Assembly: GCF_046600715.1 (NCBI RefSeq)
Contig: NZ_JBJMAV010000007.1
Coordinates: forward strand, 61,585 to 125,584
DNA length: 64,000 nt
From: Lysobacter_C viscosus
Lineage (GTDB): Bacteria > Pseudomonadota > Gammaproteobacteria > Xanthomonadales > Xanthomonadaceae
Direction: 5' to 3'
The notes below the pieces were generated by a model. That model searched no databases, was not told where the DNA came from, and saw only the letters and a list, made by a program, of their open reading frames with translations. Below, in pieces: positions 58,019-64,000 of this stretch. Position 1 is the stretch's first letter, and the number at the start of each line of letters is the position of its first letter. The position numbers and the translations under genes are program-made.

Positions 58019-58786
58019 GTGGCCATCCAGCACTTCCCCCTCAAGCTTGTATCGCGCCGCATGCTGGCCCCCTCGGTCGGCCACTACGCGTTCGTGCGCG
58101 ACGACGGCGAACCGCTGGATTTCATCCCCGGCCAGTTCATCCAGGTCCACTTCCAGTACGCCGACGGCACGCCGACCAAGCGCTCGTACTCGCTGGCGAC
58201 CATCCACGACCACGCCATCGGACCGGGCGAGGCGGTGGAGATCGCGGTCAGCTACGTGCCCGGTGGCGCGGCCACGGCGCTGTTCGAGGGGCTCGACGTC
58301 GGTGGCGCCATCGACGCCAGCGGCCCGTTCGGCCGTTTCTGCCTGATGCCCACCGACGCCAACGAGCGTTACCTGCTGATCGGCACCGGTACCGGGGTCA
58401 CGCCGTACCGCTCGATGCTGCCGCAACTGGCGCAGGCCATCGCCGAGCGCGGCGCCCGGGTGGTGCTGCTGTTCGGCGCGCGCACGCCGGAGGAGTTGCT
58501 GTACGGCGATGAGTTCCGCGCGTTCGCCGAACGGCATCCCGACCATTTCCGCTTCGTCCCGTGCTTCTCGCGCGAGCTGCCCGCACCGGGCTCCACCCAC
58601 GACCACGCGGACGTGCGCCACGGATACGTCCAGCAGTTCCTGGCCGAGTTCGCGCCCGACGCAGCCGGCGACATCGCCTACCTGTGCGGCAACCCGAACA
58701 TGGTCGATGCCTGCTTCGAATCGCTGAAGGAATGCGGGCTGGAAGTGAAACAGATCCGCCGCGAGAAGTACGTCAGCAGCAAGTAG
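58019..58786 (+). CDS. fpr: Ferredoxin/flavodoxin-NADP+ reductase
   Basis: FAD enzyme of 255 residues exchanging electrons between NADPH and ferredoxin or flavodoxin. It shows the FAD motif TKRSYSLAT, VPGGAATALFEGLDVG, the NADP loop IGTGTGVTPYRSM and the C-terminal AYLCGNPNMVDACFESL; it ends REKYVSSK as subclass IA bacterial enzymes often do. The start is read as GTG 58019, where the conserved N-terminus begins. Fpr proteins serve oxidative-stress defence and iron-sulphur pathways; no redox partner gene is adjacent. Confidence 0.92.
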   Translation: MAIQHFPLKLVSRRMLAPSVGHYAFVRDDGEPLDFIPGQFIQVHFQYADGTPTKRSYSLATIHDHAIGPGEAVEIAVSYVPGGAATALFEGLDVGGAIDASGPFGRFCLMPTDANERYLLIGTGTGVTPYRSMLPQLAQAIAERGARVVLLFGARTPEELLYGDEFRAFAERHPDHFRFVPCFSRELPAPGSTHDHADVRHGYVQQFLAEFAPDAAGDIAYLCGNPNMVDACFESLKECGLEVKQIRREKYVSSK

Positions 58787-58883
58787 CCGCAGCGCCGGTA
58801 GCGGGCCATGCCCGTGCGCGGGGCGCGGGGGATGCGCAATGCGATGCGCCGCAAGCGGCGGCCGGCTGCCCACCAGGAACGTC

Positions 58884-60047
58884 ATGAGCCAACCCGACCC
58901 CGTTGTCGACCCCGCCGCCCCGCCCCCGCCCCCGCGCAAGGCATCGTCGTGGGCCCTGCTACGCGCCTTCGTTCTGGGCGGGCTGGGTGGTGGACTGGGC
59001 GCGCTCGCCTTGATCCACGGGTTGCGCGCCATCGGCGGATCGATCCCCGCGCCGCCTTCCTTCGGACCTGGGCACATGCTCGCGCTGCTGGGCTGGCTGG
59101 TGCTGGCCGTGGTCGTTCATGAGCTGGGGCATCTGGTCGGCGGACGCATGGCCGGCATGCGCCCGTTGATGATCGCCGCGGGCCCGGTGCGCCTGACCCG
59201 CACGGTTGCCGGCTGGCGGTTGTCGCGCCACTCATTGCGGCACGGGTTGCTGGGGTTCGTGTCGATGCTCCCGGACATGTCGCGCCCCTTCGTGCCACAA
59301 TTGCGGTGGCTCGCGGCAGGCGGGCCACTGGCGAGCCTGGCCTGCGTCGCGCTGTCCGCGGCACTGGCGGCGAGCCTGGACGGGGCGATGCGCTTCCATG
59401 CGCTGGCGTTCATGGCGGTGTCTGCACTGGTCCTTGCGATGACCGCCATACCGATGCGGGCCGGCGGCATCGAAACCGACGGTGCGCAGCTGCTGGACCT
59501 GGCCCGCGGTGGCCGGGGCACGCAGATCAAGGCGCTGGTGATGGGCCTCACCGCCCAGAGCCTCGCGGGCACACGCCCGCGCGAACTGGACCCGCGCCTG
59601 CTGGCCGATGCGATGGCACTGGCCGCCAGCGACACTCCGATCAATCCGGCGATGCGTGCCTTTCCGTCGCTGATGGCCGCGCTGCACGCCGACGACAGCG
59701 GCGATACGCCGGCGCGAGACCGGCACATGGCACACGTGGCTGTGCTGGCAACCGAGATGCAGCCGGCGATGCGCGCGCAATTCGCACTCGAACTGGCCTG
59801 GCATGCCGCCATGCGCGGTGATGTCGCCGCGGCCCGGGGCTGGCGCGAGCACGCCGCCGGTGGGGTCGCCGACACCTGCGACAGGCAGCGCATCGATGCC
59901 GCCATCGCGGTGCTGGAAGGCGACGTCGAGGGGGCGCGGCGCTCGATCCACTTGGCCCGTGCGGGATTGCAACGCAGCTGGGACGCCGGCGGCGCGAGGT
60001 GGGCCGGCGACCAGCTCGACCGCCTGGAGCAGAAGCTTCCCCGCTGA
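58884..60047 (+). CDS. M50-like membrane metallopeptidase
   Basis: Protein of 387 residues. A Pro-rich N-terminus is followed by helices near 20-45 and 60-85; the zinc motif HELGH lies in VVVHELGHLVGGR at the end of the second helix. Further hydrophobic segments follow (about 136-158, 165-185), and AIPMRAGGIETDGAQLLD holds the aspartate that would be the third ligand, as in site-2 proteases. The last 190 residues are a soluble helical region resembling TPR-like repeats. It may cleave a membrane-bound regulator, but no candidate is adjacent. AGGAAC lies close before ATG 58884, fixing the start. Confidence 0.82.
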   Translation: MSQPDPVVDPAAPPPPPRKASSWALLRAFVLGGLGGGLGALALIHGLRAIGGSIPAPPSFGPGHMLALLGWLVLAVVVHELGHLVGGRMAGMRPLMIAAGPVRLTRTVAGWRLSRHSLRHGLLGFVSMLPDMSRPFVPQLRWLAAGGPLASLACVALSAALAASLDGAMRFHALAFMAVSALVLAMTAIPMRAGGIETDGAQLLDLARGGRGTQIKALVMGLTAQSLAGTRPRELDPRLLADAMALAASDTPINPAMRAFPSLMAALHADDSGDTPARDRHMAHVAVLATEMQPAMRAQFALELAWHAAMRGDVAAARGWREHAAGGVADTCDRQRIDAAIAVLEGDVEGARRSIHLARAGLQRSWDAGGARWAGDQLDRLEQKLPR

Positions 60048-60138
60048 CGGCCCGGCCCGATCACCTGACTTGTGTCACGTTTCCGCAGGTGGGCGCGTCT
60101 GTCATCCTGCGCGATCCAGCGCGGACACAGGACGATGC

Positions 60139-61677
60139 ATGCTTTCCCACGGATTGAAGACAGCCGCGCTAGCGGCGGCGGTGGCCATGGCAGCGGTTTC
60201 GCTGTCGGGGTGCCAACCCGGCCAGACACCCCCTGAGGCGGGCGCCGACGGCGCCACTCGCACCTTTGGCTCCATCGCGTTCAAGCCGTGTTCGCTGACC
60301 GGGGTGGCTGGGGGCAAGTCCACCGAAGCGATGTGTGCGGACTTCGAAGTCCCCGAGGACCCCAGGGCGCCGGGGGGCCGCGCGATCGCGCTCAAGCTGG
60401 CCTGGTTGCCCGCCACCGGCAGCGGGGGTGGCACCGGCGACCCGGTGTTCTTCCTGGCGGGTGGTCCGGGTCAGGCCGCCACGGAACACGCGGCGACCGT
60501 CAACGCCGCGCTGAGGGAGGTACGCAAGCAACGCGACATCGTGCTGGTGGACCAGCGCGGCACCGGCGGCTCCAACCCCCTGGACTGCCTCGATGCGGAC
60601 GGCAAGCCGCTTTCGCTGGAGGTGGCCGAAGCGGCCAGCGCCGACCAGCTGGCGGCATTCGCGCGCGAATGCCTCGCCGGGCTTGAAGGGCGCGCGGACC
60701 CAAGGCTGTACACCACCACCCATGCGGTCGCCGACCTTGAGGCGGTGCGCCTGGCGATAGGCGCGCCGCAGGTGAACCTGGTGGGCGGCTCGTACGGCAC
60801 GCGCGTGGCCCAGCAGTACGCGGCGACATATCCGCAGCAGACCCGCAGCCTGGTCCTGGATGGCGTGGTGCCCAACGACCTGGTGGTGGGTGGCGAGTTC
60901 GGCCACACGTTCGAGGATGCACTGGAATTGCAGACGGAACACTGCAGCACGCTGCCGGCCTGCAAGGCACGCTTCCCGGTCGATACACGGACGCGCCTGG
61001 CCCAGGTAATGGAGACACTGGAAGCGGCGCCGGTCCAGGTCGAGTACCGCGACCCGTCCACCGGTGAGAGCCGCAGCGCCACCGTTACACCCGACCACGT
61101 GGTCGGGCTGGCGTTCTTCTTTTCCTATGCCCCGCAGACGGCGGCACTGTTGCCGCTGGTGCTGGACGAAGCCGCGCAGGGCCGCTACGCACCGCTGATG
61201 GCGCTTTCGGACCTGATGACCCAGTCCACCGGGGACCAGATGACCCGTGGCATGCAGTGGTCGGTGCTGTGCGCCGAGGACGCCGACCGCATCGACAGCG
61301 TGGTCGCTGGCGGCGACACCCTGCTGGGGCCCGAGGTCACCACCCTGTTCTTCGCCGCATGCGATGCATGGCCGCACGGGGAGCGGGGCGCCGACTTCAC
61401 CGCGCCGCTGCGTTCGGATGTCCCCACGCTGCTGCTGTCGGGCACGCTCGACCCGGTGACGCCACCCCGCTACGGAGAGGCCGTGGCGGCCGGCCTGGCC
61501 AACGGCCGCCACCTGGTCCTGCAGGGTCAGGGCCACGGCACCCTGGCGCTGGGCTGCATGCCCAAGCTGGTCGGGCAGTTCATCGAATCCACCGACCCTG
61601 CCTCGCTGGACACCGCGTGCCTGGATCGCCTGGCGGGGGTACCGCCGTTCACCAGTTTCAATGGATGGGAACCATGA
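60139..61677 (+). CDS. Alpha/beta-hydrolase lipoprotein (tripeptidyl aminopeptidase type)
   Basis: Protein of 512 residues with a lipoprotein signal peptide (AAVSLSGCQPG, lipid Cys near 25). The alpha/beta-hydrolase core has VFFLAGGPGQAA (oxyanion region), VLVDQRGTGGSNP, the nucleophile in VGGSYGTRVAQQYA, the acid in LLLSGTLDPVTPP, and the histidine in LQGQGHGTLA. This matches secreted proline-iminopeptidase/tripeptidyl-aminopeptidase relatives. The stop overlaps the natA ATG (ATGA), so it forms an operon with a Nat-type exporter. ATG 60139 with AGGAC ahead is chosen. Confidence 0.88.
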   Translation: MLSHGLKTAALAAAVAMAAVSLSGCQPGQTPPEAGADGATRTFGSIAFKPCSLTGVAGGKSTEAMCADFEVPEDPRAPGGRAIALKLAWLPATGSGGGTGDPVFFLAGGPGQAATEHAATVNAALREVRKQRDIVLVDQRGTGGSNPLDCLDADGKPLSLEVAEAASADQLAAFARECLAGLEGRADPRLYTTTHAVADLEAVRLAIGAPQVNLVGGSYGTRVAQQYAATYPQQTRSLVLDGVVPNDLVVGGEFGHTFEDALELQTEHCSTLPACKARFPVDTRTRLAQVMETLEAAPVQVEYRDPSTGESRSATVTPDHVVGLAFFFSYAPQTAALLPLVLDEAAQGRYAPLMALSDLMTQSTGDQMTRGMQWSVLCAEDADRIDSVVAGGDTLLGPEVTTLFFAACDAWPHGERGADFTAPLRSDVPTLLLSGTLDPVTPPRYGEAVAAGLANGRHLVLQGQGHGTLALGCMPKLVGQFIESTDPASLDTACLDRLAGVPPFTSFNGWEP

Positions 61678-62420
61678 TCACCGCACACGACCTGCACAAG
61701 ACATTCAAGACCAAGGCCGGCATGGTGAAGGCCGTCGACGGCGTGGACTTCCAGGCGCCCGATGGCCAGATCACCGGACTGCTGGGTCCCAACGGCGCGG
61801 GCAAGACCACCACCCTGCGCATGCTCTACACCCTGATGGCCCCCGACAGCGGGCGGGTCGAGGTGGACGGCATGGATGCGGCGGCGCAGCCGGCCGCGGT
61901 GCGCCGGGCGCTGGGCGTGCTGCCCGACGCCCGCGGCGTGTACAAGCGTTTGACCGCGCGCGAGAACATCGCCTACTTCGGCGAACTGCACGGCATGTCG
62001 AAATCGGCCATTGCCGAGCGCACCCGGGCGTTGTCCAGTGCACTGGACATGGACGACATCCTCGACCGCCAGACCGAGGGCTTCAGCCAGGGCCAGCGCA
62101 CCAAGACCGCAATCGCCCGCTCGCTCGTGCACGACCCGCGCAACGTGATCCTGGACGAACCCACCAACGGCCTGGACGTGATGACGACGCGCGCGATGCG
62201 CGGCTTCCTCACCGGCTTGCGCGACGAGGGGCGCTGCGTGATCTTCTCCAGCCACATCATGCAGGAGGTGGCGGCGCTGTGTGACCGCATCGTCATCATC
62301 GCCAAGGGACAGGTGGTCGCAGCGGGCACCGCCGATGAACTGCGCGAACGCTTCGGGGAGGCCAACCTGGAGGACGCCTTCGTCAAGGCGATCGGCTCCG
62401 AGGAGGGCCTGCACGCATGA
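61674..62420 (+). CDS. natA: Nat-type ABC transporter ATP-binding protein
   Basis: ATPase of 248 residues with Walker A LLGPNGAGKTTTLRML, signature GFSQGQRTKTAIARSL (SQGQ in place of SGGQ), Walker B NVILDEPTNGLDV and H-loop SSHIMQEV. It is similar to the sodium-exporter ATPase NatA, though the transported substrate is not proven. It overlaps by ATGA with the hydrolase before it and the permease after it, a tight three-gene operon. Confidence 0.9.
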   Translation: MITAHDLHKTFKTKAGMVKAVDGVDFQAPDGQITGLLGPNGAGKTTTLRMLYTLMAPDSGRVEVDGMDAAAQPAAVRRALGVLPDARGVYKRLTARENIAYFGELHGMSKSAIAERTRALSSALDMDDILDRQTEGFSQGQRTKTAIARSLVHDPRNVILDEPTNGLDVMTTRAMRGFLTGLRDEGRCVIFSSHIMQEVAALCDRIVIIAKGQVVAAGTADELRERFGEANLEDAFVKAIGSEEGLHA

Positions 62421-63607
62421 AGCCGACCAACATGTTCGCCTCGCTGTGGGCGGTGATGCGCAAGGAACTGCTCGACATCTCGCGCGACCGGCGCACCCTC
62501 GCCCTGGCCCTGCTGATCGGCCCAGTGCTGTACCCGGCAATGATGCTGGGCATGGGTTCGCTGATGGAAGCCCGGCAGAAGACCCAGCTCGACAAGGTGC
62601 TGGAGGTGCCGGTGGTGGGCGCCGAGCACGCACCAAGCCTGGTCGAGTTCCTCGCCGGCCACGGCATCGCCGCGGTAGACCCGCCCGACGACCTGGACCA
62701 GGCGATCGCCGAGCAGCGCATCGACGTGGCGCTGGAAATCGACCCCGACTTCGCCCGGGACTGGCGTGCCGGCCGTTCGGCAACCGTGGCGCTGGTGCAC
62801 GACAGCACGCGCCGCAACGCCGAGATCCCGGTCGCGCGCGTGCGTGGCGCACTGGATGGCTACGCCAACCAGGTCGGGATGTTGCGGTTGATGGCGCGTG
62901 GCATCGACCCATCGATCACCCGCCCGATGAGCCTGGGCAGCCGGGACCTTGCAACCGAAAGCGCGAAGCGCGGCGCCCTGCTCTCTGCGCTGCTGCCGTA
63001 CCTGCTCATCCTCACGTCCTTCATTGGCGGCGCGTACCTGATCCTGGACGCCACCGCGGGCGAGCGTGAGCGGCAATCGCTGGAGCCGCTGCTGGCCACG
63101 CCGGCGACCCGCGGTTCGATCGTCAGCGGCAAGATCGCCGCGGCGTGTGCGCTGGGCCTGCTGTCGCTCCTGCTCACCCTGCTGGCATTCAAGCTGTCGG
63201 CGCAGATGGCCGGGGGCATGGCCAGGATGCTGGACGTGAGCTTCCTGGCGATCGGCAAGATGCTGCTGATCCTGTTGCCGATGCTGTTCATCGGCACGGC
63301 ACTGCTGACCTACCTCGCGGCATCGGCAAAGAGCATGAAGGAGGCGCAGAGCCACATGACCTGGTTGATGCTGCTGCCGATGGTGCCGACCTTCGTGCTG
63401 TTTGTGAACCCGATCAAGACCGAGCTCTGGCAGTACGCGGTGCCGTTCCTGTCGCAGAACCAGTTGCTGCTCAAGGTGATCCGGGCCGAATCGATCGACG
63501 CGATTTCGTGGCTGGTCTACCTGTCGGCGGCGTTCGGCCTGGCGGCGCTGTTGTGGTTCCTGGCCGTGCGCCGCTACCACCAGGAAAAGCTTGCGATCAG
63601 CGGCTGA
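62417..63607 (+). CDS. natB: Nat-type ABC-2 permease
   Basis: Membrane subunit of 396 residues: one N-terminal helix (about 26-46), a large extracytoplasmic domain (about 50-185), then five further helices, with the family segment DATAGERERQSLEPLLATPATRGSIVSGKI between the second and third. This is the NatB/ABC-2 layout. Last gene of the hydrolase-natA-natB operon; a strong bidirectional terminator follows 20 bases later. Confidence 0.9.
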   Translation: MKPTNMFASLWAVMRKELLDISRDRRTLALALLIGPVLYPAMMLGMGSLMEARQKTQLDKVLEVPVVGAEHAPSLVEFLAGHGIAAVDPPDDLDQAIAEQRIDVALEIDPDFARDWRAGRSATVALVHDSTRRNAEIPVARVRGALDGYANQVGMLRLMARGIDPSITRPMSLGSRDLATESAKRGALLSALLPYLLILTSFIGGAYLILDATAGERERQSLEPLLATPATRGSIVSGKIAAACALGLLSLLLTLLAFKLSAQMAGGMARMLDVSFLAIGKMLLILLPMLFIGTALLTYLAASAKSMKEAQSHMTWLMLLPMVPTFVLFVNPIKTELWQYAVPFLSQNQLLLKVIRAESIDAISWLVYLSAAFGLAALLWFLAVRRYHQEKLAISG

Positions 63608-63627
63608 CCGCGGCATGCGTGAAAAAG

Positions 63628-63655
63628 AAAAAGCCCGGCCGGAGCCGGGCTTTTT
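63628..63655. terminator. Bidirectional terminator
   Basis: 12-bp stem AAAAAGCCCGGC/GCCGGGCTTTTT, loop CGGA, between convergent natB and the TonB-type gene; T-runs are present on both strands. Confidence 0.9.
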
Positions 63656-63700
63656 CAGTTTTGGGCGCGGTAGCCGCCGCGCCTGGCAAGCGGCGTTGCG

Positions 63701-64000
63701 TCAACCGCCCGGATTGAAGCCGATGGTGCGCCGGGTGGTGACCGGGTTGGGTATCGGTTGGAACCGCCAACTGCGTACCGCGCTGACCGCCTCGCGATCG
63801 AACACCCGGGACGGGTTGGATCGCACCACCCGTGCGTTGGTGACCGATCCGTCGGTGCCGACGGTGAACTCCACCTGCACCTCGCCCGACGTCCCGTTAC
63901 GCAGCGCTGCCACCGGATAGCTGGGGGCCGGCGTCGAGATCGGCCGCAGGTCGGCGGCGGTCGCGGTGGCGGCAGCAGGGGGCGGGGTCGCGGGGGCGGC
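63701..64000 (-). CDS. TonB C-terminal-domain protein (N-terminus beyond the window)
   Basis: The last 99 residues are visible. An Ala/Pro/Thr-rich linker leads to a TonB/TonB-like C-terminal domain: PAPSYPVAALRNGTSGEVQVEFTV, VVRSNPSRVFDREAVSAVRSWRF and the closing RRTIGFNPGG. Such proteins pass proton-motive energy to outer-membrane receptors, but TonB-like domains also occur in other periplasmic proteins, and the membrane anchor lies outside the window. Confidence 0.85.
   Translation of the reverse strand, partial: AAPATPPPAAATATAADLRPISTPAPSYPVAALRNGTSGEVQVEFTVGTDGSVTNARVVRSNPSRVFDREAVSAVRSWRFQPIPNPVTTRRTIGFNPGG

Overview
The window is very GC-rich, densely coded chromosomal DNA from a gammaproteobacterium of the Xanthomonadaceae/Lysobacteraceae type (Lysobacter, Luteimonas or a relative). 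The main evidence is an aryl-polyene (xanthomonadin-type) pigment locus with a XanB2-like chorismatase, a candidate homologue of the Xanthomonas small RNA sX13 between polA and hemF, GTAG-headed REP palindromes throughout, and several genes that look leaderless. The rsmG-parA-parB group plus polA suggests a position fairly near the replication origin (inference).

Layout. 1-8 kb: a Ser/Thr kinase (cut by the left edge) behind its ECF sigma factor, mutM, an acyl desaturase, an EF-hand protein and acs. 8-13.4 kb: rpmG, rpmB, parB, parA, rsmG and a phosphopantetheinyl transferase on the minus strand, with a divergent AMP-dependent ligase that probably feeds the pigment pathway. 13.5-20.9 kb: housekeeping genes (GlsB-type protein, xthA, ltaE, calB-like dehydrogenase, gamma carbonic anhydrase, YkgJ, aroE, hemB). 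21-35 kb: the pigment cluster. It has a chorismatase on the minus strand; a plus-strand run of ACP, membrane protein, dehydratase, acyltransferase, LolA-like protein, MMPL exporter, second dehydratase, FabG and a lipoprotein; and a minus-strand run of ketosynthase, chain-length factor, GT2 glycosyltransferase and halogenase-like flavoprotein. 36-44 kb: S9 peptidase, an unusual phytochrome without an output domain, a UPF0114-type protein, uvrD, ChaB, a GNAT acetyltransferase and a DUF2782-like lipoprotein. 44.8-50.9 kb: polA, the sX13-like RNA, hemF, a pseudouridine synthase and a REC-histidine kinase. 51-64 kb: PKHD dioxygenase, hrpB, tatD, an ABC-2 exporter, fpr, an M50-like protease, a hydrolase-NatA-NatB operon and a TonB-type protein cut by the right edge.

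How the pigment genes should work together (family knowledge): the chorismatase makes hydroxybenzoate from chorismate, the AMP-ligase loads it on the ACP that the phosphopantetheinyl transferase has activated, and KS/CLF, FabG and two hotdog dehydratases extend it into a polyene. The acyltransferase, LolA-like protein and MMPL protein move or attach the product at the outer membrane, and the halogenase-like flavoprotein and GT2 may decorate it.

Most notable are the degenerate phytochrome, the sX13-like RNA, a repeated -10-like hexamer six bases before start codons that have no Shine-Dalgarno, a 340-bp hairpin array inside the pigment operon, and REP elements that supply stop codons or C-termini. 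No CRISPR array, rRNA, tRNA, prophage or insertion sequence was seen.
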